A DNA stretch of 64,000 nt from positions 327,737 through 391,736 of the forward strand of contig NZ_JHET01000006.1 of assembly GCF_000685355.1 (NCBI RefSeq). The letters are read 5' to 3'. The notes under the pieces were generated by a model. That model did not search any database. It worked only from the letters and a program-made list of their open reading frames with translations, and was not told the origin of the DNA. Position numbers and translations under genes: made by a program. The DNA comes from Microbacterium sp. CH12i. Its GTDB lineage: Bacteria; Actinomycetota; Actinomycetes; Actinomycetales; Microbacteriaceae. Position 1 is the stretch's first letter. Each line of letters starts with the position of its first letter. This document shows, one piece after another, positions 10,381-21,919 of the stretch.

Positions 10381-12502
10381 GTGGCACGGAGCATCTACAT
10401 CACCTCGGCCGAAGGACACACCGGCAAGTCGACGATCGCGTTGGGCGTGCTCGATGCGCTCATCCGCGTGACGCCCAGGGTCGGCGTCTTCCGCCCGATC
10501 GCACGGTCGTCCGCCGAACCCGACTATGTGCTTGAGCTGCTGCTCGCACACGACGGCGTGCACCTCGACTATGACGACTGCATCGGCGTCACCTACGACG
10601 ATGTGCGCGACGATCCAGAGCGCGCACTGTCAACCATCGTCTCGCGCTTCAAAGCTGTCGAGTCACAGTGTGAAGCGGTCGTCATTATCGGCAGTGACTA
10701 CACCGATGTCGCCGCCCCTGCAGAGCTCGGCTACAACGCTCGTATCGCCGCGAATCTTGGAGCACCGGTGCTGCTGGTGCTCAGCGGCCGCGACCAGCAG
10801 GCCAGGGCCGAACAGCTCGGCACCTCTACTCCTCGCACCGCTGCGGAGGTGGGCCAGATGGCCGCTCTCGCGTTCGCTGAGCTACACGAAGAGCGCGCAG
10901 AGCTCTTCGCCGTCATCGCGAACCGCGCTGACCCCGACGCACTGCAGCAGACCCTCGACGCTGTCCGTGCCGTGCAGTCCGAGTCGACGCCGGTGTGGGC
11001 GATCCCAGAGGATCGCACGCTCGTGGCGCCTTCGATTCGTGGCATCCTGTCGGCGGTCGACGGCACGCTCGTCAAGGGCGACCCTGAGCTGCTTACCCGC
11101 GAGGTGCTCAGTGTCGTCGTCGCCGGCATGTCGATGGTGAACGTGCTGCCTCGTCTGACTGAAGACGCCGTCGTCGTAATCCCGGCCGACCGCACCGAGG
11201 TGCTGCTTGCCACACTGCTCGCCGATGCCGCCGGCACTTTCCCGTCGATCGCCGCGATCATCCTGAACGGACCGTTCCCGCTGCCAGAGCCGATCGAGCG
11301 GCTTCTCGACGGGCTCGCACCGACCGTGCCGATCATCACGACCGACCACGGCACGTACGACACCGCCGTGCGGGTGATGGGTGCCAGAGGGCGTCTTGCC
11401 GCCGATTCGCGTCGCCGCTATGACCGTGCCCTGGGCCTGTTTCAGACCCACGTCGACATCACCGAGCTCGCCACCCAGCTCGGGCTTGCTGAGTCGCGCG
11501 TCGTCACGCCGCTGATGTTCGAGTACGGGCTCATCGAACGTGCCCGCGCCGACCGCAAGCACATCGTGCTTCCGGAAGGAGCGGATGATCGCATCCTGCG
11601 GGCCGCCGCGACCCTGATTGCGCGGGATGTCGCTGACCTCACGATCCTCGGCGAGGAGAGCGACATTCGCGAGCGCGCTACGGAGCTGGGCATCGATATC
11701 GCGGCCGCGCAGATCATCAGTCCGACGGACCCCGAGTACGTCGAGCGCTTTGCTGAGGAGTACGCACGGCTGCGCGCGCACAAGGGCGTGACCCTGTCTC
11801 AGGCCGCAGACACCGTGACCGACGTCTCCTATTTCGGCACCATGATGGTGCACCTGGGGCTCGCCGACGGCATGGTCTCCGGCGCCGCGCACACGACGGC
11901 GCACACGATCCGCCCGTCGTTCGAGATCATCAAGACACGTCCGGGCGTGGACGTCGTCTCCAGCGTCTTCCTCATGGCGCTCGCCGATCGAGTGCTCGTG
12001 TACGGCGACTGTGCGGTGGTCCCTGATCCGACCAGCATCCAGCTCGCCGACATCGCTATCTCTTCAGCGGCGACGGCGACGCAGTTCGGCATCGAGCCGC
12101 GAGTCGCGATGCTGTCGTACTCGACGGGAGAGTCGGGCACCGGCGCCGACGTCGAAAAAAGTGCGAGAGGCGACCGCCCTCGTGCGCGAACGCGCTCCAG
12201 AGCTGCCGGTCGAGGGACCGATCCAGTACGATGCCGCAGCCGACGCAGCGGTTGCAAAGGCGAAAATGCCAGACTCGGCCGTCGCCGGGCGCGCGACAGT
12301 GTTCATCTTCCCGGACCTCAATACCGGCAACAACACATACAAGGCCGTGCAGCGCTCGGCCGGCGCCGTCGCGATTGGTCCCGTGTTGCAGGGGCTGAAC
12401 AAGCCGATCAACGATCTGAGCCGGGGAGCCCTCGTGGATGACATCGTCAACACAGTCGCGATCACAGCGATTCAGGCGCAAGGAGTGGAGCGGGCCGAAT
12501 GA
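10381..12502 (+). CDS. pta: Phosphate acetyltransferase, one frameshift
   Basis: About 706 aa after correction. Converts acetyl-CoA and phosphate to acetyl phosphate and CoA. N-terminal P-loop domain with [13 protein letters not shown] (residues about 10-22), a middle DRTGG domain, and a C-terminal PTA/PTB catalytic domain from about residue 385. The frame breaks at a run of six A's (12157-12162, in GTCGAAAAAAGTGCG): removing one A joins DVEK to [20 protein letters not shown], the normal Pta continuation. The corrected stop at 12500-12502 overlaps the ackA ATG. This homopolymer excess looks like a sequencing error. Confidence 0.9.
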
Positions 12503-13718
12503 GCGTCGTCCTGGTTATTAACAGCGGATCATCCTCGCTAAAGTACAGCCTCATCGATATGGAACACGAGCGCCCTCTCGGTGAGGGGCTCATCGACCGG
12601 ATCGGTCAGGATGTCAGCTCGATCTCGCATACCGTTCGTCGAGTCGCTGATGGCGAGCCTGCACCGACCGTGCTGGACGCCACCCGTAAGAGTGAGCGCA
12701 CGATCGCCGACCATGATGAGGCATTCGCGGTCATGCTCGAACAATTCGACGCCTATGGCCCGATTCTCGCCGAGCACCATCCGGTCGCGGTCGGCCACCG
12801 AGTCGTGCACGGCGGGGCTCGGTTCTTCGCCCCCACTCTCGTGACGGATGCCGTCGAGCAGTCGATCGGTGAACTCGAGGTGCTGGCACCTCTGCACAAC
12901 CCGGCCAACCTCGCAGGTATCCGTGCAGCACGAGCGAAGTTTCCGGGTGTCCCGCACATCGTGGTGTTCGATACCGCGTTCCACCAGACTCTGGCGCCCG
13001 CGCGTACACGTACGCGATCGATGCGGCGTTCGCGGCCAAGCATCGGGTGCGCAGGTATGGCTTCCATGGCACGAGTCACAAATATGTCAGTGAAGAAGCC
13101 GCAGCCTTTCTCGGTCGCGACCTCGGCTCGCTCCGTCAGCTGGTCTTTCACCTTGGCAACGGTGCCTCGGTCACCGCGATCGACGGTGGCCGCTCGGTAG
13201 AAACGTCGATGGGGCTCACTCCTCTCGAAGGGCTCGTGATGGGCACCCGCTCCGGCGATATCGACCCGGCAGCGCTCGTACACATCTCTCGCGTCGCGGG
13301 CTACACGATCGATGAGATCGATGGCTTGCTGAATACACGCAGCGGTCTGAAGGGGCTCGCCGGACGCAGCGACATGCGTGACATCCTCGCCGGTGTCGAT
13401 GCGGGCGAAGAAGCAGCGACCCTCGCATTCAACGTATACGTTCACCGCCTCCGCGCCTACGCTGGCGCGTACATCGCCCAGCTCGGCGGGGTCGATGTGA
13501 TCTCGTTCACGGCCGGCGTCGGCGAAAACGCCGCACGGGTACGCGCAGACGCCATGGCAACTCTGGGGTTCCTCGGCGTGGAGATCGACCCAGCACGTAA
13601 CGAAGCCCGCGGCCACGGCATCCGGCGCATCTCCGCAGAATCGTCATCCGTGGAGGTGCTCGTGGTGCCTACAGATGAGGAGCTCGAGATCGCCCGGCAG
13701 GCGCTCAGCCTCGTCTGA
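12499..13718 (+). CDS. ackA: Acetate kinase, one frameshift
   Basis: About 406 aa after correction. Acetyl phosphate + ADP to acetate + ATP, completing the pta-ackA acetate pathway. N-terminal [12 protein letters not shown] phosphate-binding motif, VGHRVVHGG substrate motif, [14 protein letters not shown] (catalytic His region), [12 protein letters not shown] and the C-terminal FTAGVGENA adenosine motif are all present. The frame breaks around 12997-13005: one missing base would restore [20 protein letters not shown]. Start ATG overlaps the pta stop (ATGA). Confidence 0.9.
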
Positions 13719-13731
13719 ATCGGAGGACAGC

Positions 13732-14285
13732 ATGAAGATCATCATCTTCGGGGCGACCGGCGGCGTCGGCCAGCATGCGATGCGGCGGGCGATGCAGGCA
13801 GACCATCAGGTGACGGCGTTCGTTCGCACACCTGAAAAACTCGAACTGCCGAGCACGACGCGGTCATCACCGCGCTCGCCTCGTCTCGTGCGCTGAAGAA
13901 GTCTGACGAACTTGAGCGCATGGCGCGAAATATTGTCAGCGGCATGCGAAAGGGCAGCGTGGACCGGGTCGCTTACTGCGGCTCGATGGGGGTCGATGAC
14001 GAACTCACCGGTGTCATCGGAAAGGGCGTGGCTCTGGTCCTGCGCCACGCTCTCGCCGATCACCGTGCGGCGCTCGATCTTTATGAGTCCGCGAGGATGA
14101 ACCTCACGGTCGCACGTCCGACCTCCTTGGGCAATGGCGCGTTTGTTCCGGATTACGTGGAGACATTCACGGGAATGCCAGCGATGGCGCGTCCGATTCC
14201 GCGTGCGTGCGTGGCGGATTTCCTGGTGAAAGCGCTCGAGCAACCCGAGATCTACGGCAACACCTCGGTGGGTCTCTCAATCTGA
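13732..14285 (+). pseudogene. NAD(P)-binding (NmrA-like) oxidoreductase, internally deleted and frameshifted
   Basis: The N-terminus MKIIIFGATGGVGQHAMRRA is a Rossmann GxxGxxG motif with a clear GGAGGACAGC ribosome site. After TPEKLELP (about residue 41) the frame changes, and the product resumes as EHDAVITALASSRALKK through YCGSMGVDDELTG to NTSVGLSI. The usual stretch between these two points (second Rossmann strand to the HDAVI strand, about 25-30 residues) is missing. A single-base indel cannot explain this, so the gene is either a real pseudogene or a local assembly collapse near 13850-13860. Substrate unknown. Confidence 0.6.
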
Positions 14286-14393
14286 GAGGTGCGACCTTGG
14301 CCGGGGGCTTACCCCGGGGTGCGTTGCGCCATTACGCTTGCATGGTGGCACGGAGAGGTGCCGGATTCTTTGTTTCTCTCCCTGGAGGACTGC

Positions 14394-15140
14394 GTGCCTG
14401 AAACCCTGCCCGACCTTCGTACTTTCGATGGCATCCTTTTCGACCTCGATGGCGTGCTGACGCCGACCGCCGAGGTGCACATGCGTGCCTGGGCGGTCGT
14501 CTTCGATGACGTCTTCGCGAAGTGGGGCATTGAGCCCTCATACACAGATGCCGACTACTTCGCCTACGTCGACGGCAAGCGACGCTATGACGGTGTCGCG
14601 AGCCTGCTGCGCAACCGCAACGTCGAAATCCCCTGGGGCGACCCCTCGGATCCCGCGGAGGCCGAGACCGTGTGCGGCATCGGCAATCGGAAGAATGCGG
14701 CATTTGCTACTGCGCTTCGCGCGGGGGGCGTAGCCCCGTTCCCTGGCTCACTTGCGCTGCTGGGGGTGCTTCGCGGCGCGGGCGTGCCGATGGGTGTCGT
14801 ATCGAGCTCTTCGAATGCCGAAGAAGTGCTGGCGACCGCCGGCATCCGTGAGTTCTTTACCGTCGTCGTCGACGGCAAGGTCGCTGCCCACGAAAACCTC
14901 GCCTCCAAGCCCGCGCCGGACATGTTCCGTGCCGGCGCCGAATTGCTGGGCGTTGACGTCACTCGGAGCGCTGCGGTGGAGGATGCTGTCGCCGGCGTTA
15001 CCTCCGCAGCATCCGCCGGTTATGCCACTGTCGTCGGCGTCGACCGGGGCGCTGGCGCCGACATGCTTCGCGAGGCCGGTGCGACCTGTATCGTCGATGA
15101 TCTTGCCCGTTTGCTTGTTGACCCTTCGGAGACCGCATGA
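14394..15140 (+). CDS. Beta-phosphoglucomutase-like HAD hydrolase
   Basis: 248 aa from GTG at 14394, chosen because GGAGG sits 5 bases upstream (14384-14388); an upstream in-frame ATG at 14289 has no such site. HAD motifs: FDLDGVLTPT (nucleophile and acid/base Asp), VVSSSSNAEEVL (motif II), KPAPDMFRAG (motif III Lys), AVEDAVAGVTSA (motif IV). These fit beta-phosphoglucomutase, which isomerises beta-glucose 1-phosphate to glucose 6-phosphate. Its stop overlaps the start of the GH65 gene (ATGA), the classic pairing in which the phosphorylase makes beta-glucose 1-phosphate for the mutase. Confidence 0.85.
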   Translation: MPETLPDLRTFDGILFDLDGVLTPTAEVHMRAWAVVFDDVFAKWGIEPSYTDADYFAYVDGKRRYDGVASLLRNRNVEIPWGDPSDPAEAETVCGIGNRKNAAFATALRAGGVAPFPGSLALLGVLRGAGVPMGVVSSSSNAEEVLATAGIREFFTVVVDGKVAAHENLASKPAPDMFRAGAELLGVDVTRSAAVEDAVAGVTSAASAGYATVVGVDRGAGADMLREAGATCIVDDLARLLVDPSETA

Positions 15141-17661
15141 TCGATCGCGACCGTTTCCCCGTTGACCCGTGGCGTCTCACCGAGACGCACTACACCGAAG
15201 ACGGTGTTTCCGAGACGCTGTTCGGCGTCGGGAACGGCTACCTCGGACTGCGTGGCAACCACATCGAGGGCCGCGGTGCGCACGAGCACGGCACCTTTAT
15301 CAACGGACTGCACGAGACCTGGCAGATCCGCCACGCCGAGCAGGCGTACGGATTCGCCGAGGTCGGTCAGACGATCGTCAACGCCCCGGATGCGAAGATC
15401 ATGCGCGTCTACGTCGACGATGAGCCCATCTCGTTCGACGAAGCAGAAGTAAACGAATACACGCGTACCCTCGACATGCGCACCGGCGTGCTCTCGCGCA
15501 GCTTCGTGTGGGACACACCATCCGGCAAGCGCATTCGGATGCGCGATGAACGCCTGGTGAGCTTCGAAGAGCGTCATCTCGCAATCCTGCGGCTCGAGGT
15601 CACCGTCGAAAACTCGGATGCGCCCGTCACGATCAGCTGCCAACTGCTGAACCGTCAGGACGGCGGCAACGTATACGGCGGTACACCGGAGGTCGCGAAG
15701 AAGACAGCGGGTGCGGCGGCGTTCGATCCTCGCAAGACGGAGAAGATCGCTGAGCGCGTCCTGCAGCCGGCCGAGTACTGGCAGGACGGGCTGCGATCCG
15801 CGTTGTCGTACCAGACCACCGACTCGGGGATGACGGTGGCAGTCATCGCCGACCACATCGTCGAGACCGACAATGAGTTCAGTGCACGCACGTTGATCGA
15901 ACCGGACGTCGCGAAGAACGTCTTCCGGGTGCAGGCCAAGGCCGGCGTGCCGATCCGCATCACGAAACTGGTGAGCTATCACAGCTCGCGCGGTGTACCC
16001 GCACGCGAGCTCGTGGACCGCTGTCGTCGTTCGCTCGACCGGGTGCGCGTCGAAAGCGTCGATGCGCAGTTCGACCGTCAGCGCGAGTGGCTCGAGGCGT
16101 TCTGGGAGCGTTCGGATGTCGTCATTGAGGGGCATGACGACCTGCAGCAGGCGACTCGCTGGTGCCTATTCCAGCTCGCCCAGGCATCGGCTCGCGCGGA
16201 TGGCACAGGGGTGCCAGCGAAGGGCGTCTCGGGTTCGGGCTATAGCGGCCACTACTTCTGGGACACCGAGATCTACGTGTTGCCGTTCCTCACTTACACG
16301 AGCCCGCAGTGGGCACGCAACGCGCTGCGGGCGCGCGTGCTCATGCTGCCCGCTTCGCGTCGACGTGCCTCGCAGCTCAATGAGGCGGGCGCCTGTTCCC
16401 CTGGCGCACCATCAACGGTGAAGAAGCGTCGGCCTATTACGCCGCCGGCACCGCGCAGTACCACATCAACGCCGACATCAGCTTCGCACTCGGCAAATAC
16501 GTGCGCGCCACCGGCGATGAAGACTTCTTGCGCCGCGAAGGCGTCGACATCGCTGTGGAGACCGCGCGGCTGTGGGCGACCTTAGGGTTCTGGCGTACCT
16601 CGAACGGTCACACTCCCCATGGCGCGCATCCTGGCGAAGGGGATTCCTTCCACATCCACGGAGTCACGGGGCCCGACGAGTACACCACCGTCGTCAACGA
16701 CAACCTCTTCACGAACGTCATGGCGCGGTACAACCTCCGTTACGCCGCACGGGTGGTACGCGAGATTCAGGAGAACAACCCGCGCGCCTATTCCAGCCTG
16801 GTAGAGCGCACCGGCCTCGGGGCTGGCGAGCCGGATGCCTGGGATCGTGCCGCCGAGGCGATGCACATTCCGTACAGCGAAAGCCTCGGCATCCACCCGC
16901 AGGATGCGATGTTCCTGGAGCGCGAGATCTGGGACCTCGAGAACACCCCGGATGCACAGCGCCCGCTGCTGCTGCATTTTCACCCGCTCGTGATTTACCG
17001 GTTCCAGGTGCTCAAGCAGGCGGATGTCGTGCTGGCGCTTTTCCTGCAGGGAAACCACTTCACCGCCGAAGAGAAGCGCGCAGACTTCGACTACTACGAC
17101 CCGCTGACGACCGGAGACTCGACGCTGTCAGCCGTCGTGCAGTCGATTCTCGCGGCCGAGGTCGGATATCAGGACCTCGCGCGCGAGTACTTCGAGCAGT
17201 CGCTGTTCGTCGACCTCGGCGACCTGCATCACAACGCCTCCGACGGAGTGCATGTGGCCTCGGCCGGTGGCGTGTGGACGGCGCTCGTGTGCGGCTTCGG
17301 CGGCATGCGCGACCATGGCGGCGAACTGAGCTTCGACCCGCGCCTGCCCACGGACTGGCCATCGCTTTCGTACCCGCTCCAGTGGCACGGCACCACTCTG
17401 CAGGTGACTCTCACGCGCGACGAGTTGCGCGTCGTAGCGAAGGCCGGCAACCCCGTCACCTTCACCGTTCGCGGCGTCGAATACACCGCTTCGGAGGGCG
17501 AAGACGCAGTTGCCACGCTCGCAGATCAGGGGCCCGTGGTTTCGGGGCGACCGACTCTGCGCCAGTTCGAGGATGCTCGACGCGATGACGGCACTCGGCT
17601 CTCGGCATCCGTGCCGGTGGTGACGAGTACGTTCCCCGTGATCAGCGTCTTCGAGGACTGA
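15137..17661 (+). CDS. Glycoside hydrolase family 65 disaccharide phosphorylase, one frameshift
   Basis: About 841 aa after correction, normal GH65 length. Members split maltose, trehalose, kojibiose or related alpha-glucosides with phosphate to beta-glucose 1-phosphate and a sugar; the substrate cannot be told from sequence alone. N-terminal beta-sandwich starts with GVGNGYLGLRGN; the (alpha/alpha)6 barrel has YSGHYFWDTEIYVLPF and GVTGPDEYTTVVNDN, whose Glu is the catalytic acid. The frame breaks near 16391: GCCTG should read GCCCTG, restoring NEAGALFPWRTINGEEASAY. Coupled to the upstream phosphoglucomutase. Confidence 0.88.
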
Positions 17662-17715
17662 GGTCGTGGCGGGTGTAACGGTCGAAGTGTCGGCGGTACG
17701 TCGTAGGCTGGTGAA

Positions 17716-19769
17716 GTGACCACAGCCCTCTACCGCCGCTACCGCCCCGAGAACTTCGGCGAGATGATCGGGCAGTCGCAGGTGACCGAACCGCTGATGA
17801 CGGCGCTGCGCAGTGATCGAGTCGGGCACGCATATCTTTTCTCCGGTCCTCGCGGCTGTGGCAAGACGACTTCCGCACGTATCCTCGCGCGTTGCTTGAA
17901 CTGCGCTGAGGGCCCGACAGACACCCCGTGCGGCGTGTGCCCGAGCTGTGTCGAGCTGGCGCGCGGCGGCGGCGGTTCGCTCGACGTGGTCGAAATCGAC
18001 GCTGCCAGCCACAACGGCGTCGACGATGCTCGCGATCTGCGCGAGCGAGCGACTTTCGCCCCGAGCCGCGACCGCTTCAAGATTTTCATCCTCGACGAGG
18101 CGCACATGGTGACCCCGCAGGGCTTCAACGCGCTGTTGAAGCTCGTTGAAGAGCCGCCGCCGCACATCAAGTTCATCTTCGCGACCACCGAGCCAGATAA
18201 AGTGCTCGGCACTATTCGCTCGCGCACGCACCACTATCCGTTCCGCCTCGTGCCGCCCGCGGCGATGCTCGAATACGTCGAGAAGCTCTCCGCAGAAGAA
18301 GGCGTGAAGGTCGCGCAGGGCGTGCTCCCACTCGTCGTGCGCGCGGGGGGCGGCTCGCCTCGCGACACGCTCTCGCTGCTCGACCAGCTCATCGCCGGCT
18401 CTGACGGCGACTCCGTGGCATACGAACGGGCCGTCTCCCTGCTCGGCTACACGCACGGGGCGTTGTTGGATGAGATCGTCGACGCACTCGCAATTGGCGA
18501 TGCGGCAGCAGCTTTCCCTGCGATCGATCGAGTCGTGCAGAGCGGGCAAGATCCTCGGCGCTTCGTCGACGACCTGCTCGAGCGCCTGCGCGACCTCATC
18601 GTGATCGCTGCTGTCGGTGACGGTGCATCCGCCGTGCTGCGCGGTCTCGCCGAAGACGAACTGACTCGCATGCGCGCGCAGGCCACGGCATATGGCGCCG
18701 CCCGACTCTCGCGCACGGCTGATGTCGTGAGCGCTGCGCTGGATGACATGACCGGGGCAACCTCGCCGCGCCTGCATCTCGAGCTCATGATCGCCCGAGT
18801 GCTGAACGCCGCGGGCGCTGCCGTACCCGTGCAGGCGCCAATTGCTCCTGCTCCTGCTGTTGTTCCTGCACCTGCGGTTCCTGCGCCGGCGACAGCGCCA
18901 GAACCTGCTCCTTTGGCAGAGCCAGAGCCCGCCCCGGTTCTCATCGCTGAGCCGACGCCCGCCCCAGTGGAAGAGCCTGCGCAGGCACCCGAACCGAGTG
19001 GGCCCGTCGACTTCGAACGAATCCGTTCGTCCTGGCCCGCCATCCTGAAGCGGCTCGAGGGCCTCAGCCGCACAACATGGCTGCTGGTCACGACCGTGCA
19101 GCCACTCGATTTCAACGCCGACACCGAGGTGCTCACGCTGGGTTTTGCCACGCCGGCAGACGTCACCAGGTTCAAGGGGCCGACACCAGGCCCGGGACCG
19201 TCCGATCACCTCCGCATGGTGATCGAGCACGAGGTCGGCGTGCGGGTGAAGTACCTCCCCGCACCGTTGCCGCCGGCGGCGTTATCCGAAGCGGCAGCTC
19301 CCGCTCCTGTCCGCACGGCACCCCGGAGTCCCGCGCCGCAACAGGCCGCGCCAACGGCATCCGTCTCGGAGTGGGCGGTCGCCTCGATCCCCACTTCCGA
19401 CGAGGCGCCGACGCCGCAACCGCAGTTCCCAGTCGATGAGGAGCCCGCAGAGGTCGAGGCTGCCGCGTCTGCCCCGCAGCCGCCGAGCGACGGGGCGATC
19501 GACAACGACGCGCCTCCGCTCCCGGGCGATGATGATGCCCCCGACATCGACGAAGAGCCTCCCTACGATGCGCCAGCGTTGCAGAGCACACCTCAGGCCG
19601 TTGCACAGCAACCGACACCCGCGCTAGTCGCCGAAGTGCGCCCAGCGCCTTCGCTCGCTGAGCGCTCGTCCGGTGGCGTACAGCGCTACGGTGAAGCGGT
19701 GATCCGCCAGGTGCTCGGTGCGACGTTTGTGCGCGAAGAGCCCTATGAGCCGCCGACGAGGTTTGCCTG

Positions 19770-19770
<1 letters not shown>
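17716..19770 (+). CDS. dnaX: DNA polymerase III subunits gamma and tau
   Basis: 684 aa from GTG. The clamp-loader ATPase has Walker [14 protein letters not shown] (about residues 43-55), a zinc-binding CLNC...CGVCPSC cluster, Walker B ILDEAHMV and the sensor/SRC region around RSRTHHYPF. After about residue 370 comes a long Ala/Pro/Glu-rich linker split by a folded block (about residues 430-520), as in actinobacterial tau. No convincing slippery heptamer for a short gamma form was seen. A 700-aa minus-strand open frame across this gene is an antisense shadow. The stop overlaps recR (TGATG). Confidence 0.93.
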
Positions 19771-20363
<593 letters not shown>

Positions 20364-20391
20364 CGAGCGCTCCGTTCGCGCGCGTGTCGGT

Positions 20392-21371
20392 GTGAACGCG
20401 CAGGGTGGCTTCACACGGAGAGGGTGGATCCTCTTCGCCGTCATGGCGTTCGTGTGGGGTATTACCTACCTCTTCATAAAAGAAGCGGTGGATTCATTTA
20501 CGCCGCCCGCGGTGGTGGCTGGACGCACCCTGCTCGGCGCGTGCCTGCTGTTGCCGTTCGCGATTCGCAGTGGTGCGCTGAAGGCCGCCTGGAAGTACTG
20601 GCCATGGGTTCTCGCGTTCGGATTGGTCGAGATGGCAGGGCCGTTCCTGCTTCTCAGCCACGCCGAGACGCAGTTGCCTCCGGGCTTACGGGACTGTTGG
20701 TTGCGACTGTCCCGCTGTTCGCCGTCATCATCGCCATGCTGCGAGGCGACCGGTCGGCGCTTGCCCCGGTGCGCCTGGGCGGGTTGCTTCTCGGCTTCGT
20801 CGGTGTCGCTGTCGTTGTTGTGGGCCCTGGTCTGTTTCCGCACGGTCAGGCCAGCATCTTCGCCATCGGCGAGGTCATGCTCACAGCCCTGCTGTATGCC
20901 ATCGCCCCGTTCATCGTGGCGCACAAGCTCGCCCAGGTTCCCTCAATCGGCACGATCACGCTCGCGCTGTTTGCGACCGGGCTCGGCTATCTTCCGGCCG
21001 CTCTTCTCACCCAGCATGAGGTGCCAACTCTCAGATCAACGGTGTCGCTGGTGCTGTTGGGAGTTATCTGCACAGCCGTCGCGTTTGTGGCGTTCTTCGC
21101 GCTTATTCGCGAGGTCGGACCGGTTCGTGCACCGCTGTTCACCTACATCAACCCGGTGGTCGCGATCCTGCTCGGAGCACTGGTGCTCGCGGAGCCGATC
21201 ACTCCAGGGCTGCTGATGGGATTCCCACTGATCATCATCGGATGCTGGTTCGCGGCGACGGGCGGGCGCCTGCGCCCCCGCCCGTCGCCGCCCTCAGCGT
21301 CCGATGTCACGCGTCCTGACGAGCCGCTTCCTGGCGAACCGGCTCGCGACGAATCGCCGTCCGCAGGCTGA
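20392..21371 (+). CDS. EamA/DMT-superfamily transporter, one frameshift
   Basis: About 326 aa after correction, with ten membrane helices in two EamA repeats; the first begins WILFAVMAFVWGITYLFIKEAV and the second near GEVMLTALLYAIAPFIV. Drug/metabolite transporters export amino acids, nucleosides or other metabolites; the substrate is unknown. The frame breaks near 20684: one missing base turns GLTGLLVATVPLFAV into an unrelated reading. A Pro-rich tail follows the last helix, and the 3' end overlaps the convergent DUF2871 gene by about 65 bases. Confidence 0.82.
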
Positions 21372-21786
21372 GCAGCAGCAGTACGAACCCGGCACCGACC
21401 AGCATGTGTCCGAGTCCTGCGATTCCGGCGATCATCTTGGACGATTCCAGATCCTGCACCTGCAGCATCCCGTGCCAGATCAGCATGGCGCCTGTGAGTA
21501 CGACTCCGGCGTTGTAGATCCAGAAGAACCAGCGGAACAGTCGGCTCGAGGACAGGACGAATACCTTCTCCAATGCGAGCACGATCAACAGCACGATCAT
21601 CCCGAGGGTCAGGATATGAGTGTGGGCGAGACCCAGCTGTCCCATCAGACCTTCGGGGTAGCCATTGGCCTTCGTGAACTCACGATAGAAGAGTCCGACG
21701 GCGAGGCCGACGACGGTGTAGACGGCTACAGCGCGGAGGAGGAGCAGCTGGGCGGAGCGCTGCGCGGGAAGAGTTTCAACAGTCAT
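21307..21786 (-). CDS. DUF2871 family membrane protein
   Basis: 159 aa from the ATG at 21786; the frame extends upstream to 21891 without a better start. Four membrane helices: AVAVYTVVGLAVGLFYRE, an LGLAHTHILTLGMIVLLIVLAL-type second helix (about residues 52-73), WIYNAGVVLTGAMLIWHG, and GLGHMLVGAGFVLLLL. The His residues in helices 2, 3 and 4 fit a heme or copper membrane protein, but no function is established for the family. Convergent with the EamA gene and divergent from the sensor kinase. Confidence 0.7.
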   Translation of the reverse strand: MTVETLPAQRSAQLLLLRAVAVYTVVGLAVGLFYREFTKANGYPEGLMGQLGLAHTHILTLGMIVLLIVLALEKVFVLSSSRLFRWFFWIYNAGVVLTGAMLIWHGMLQVQDLESSKMIAGIAGLGHMLVGAGFVLLLLSLRTAIRREPVRQEAARQDA

Positions 21787-21919
21787 GATTCCAGCCTGCG
21801 CAGTGACTCGTCGTGCAAGATCCATCGGATGATCGATCTTCGGTCGCCGCGATGTCGCGGCGACCGAGGGAGAATCGGAACATGTCCGCACCGTCGATCA
21901 ACGACCCCGCGCGGGTCGG

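Noticed and set aside
12151..12165. Programmed frameshift in pta at the A-run
   Set aside because: Pta is not known to use one, and numerous unrelated genes here have similar breaks, favouring a sequencing error.
15020..16135. 371-aa minus-strand frame over GH65
   Set aside because: Antisense of GH65; no start region signals.
17128..19230. 700-aa open frame on the minus strand across dnaX
   Set aside because: Antisense of a clear dnaX/GH65 region; Arg/His-rich low-quality composition and no motifs. High GC content gives long antisense frames.
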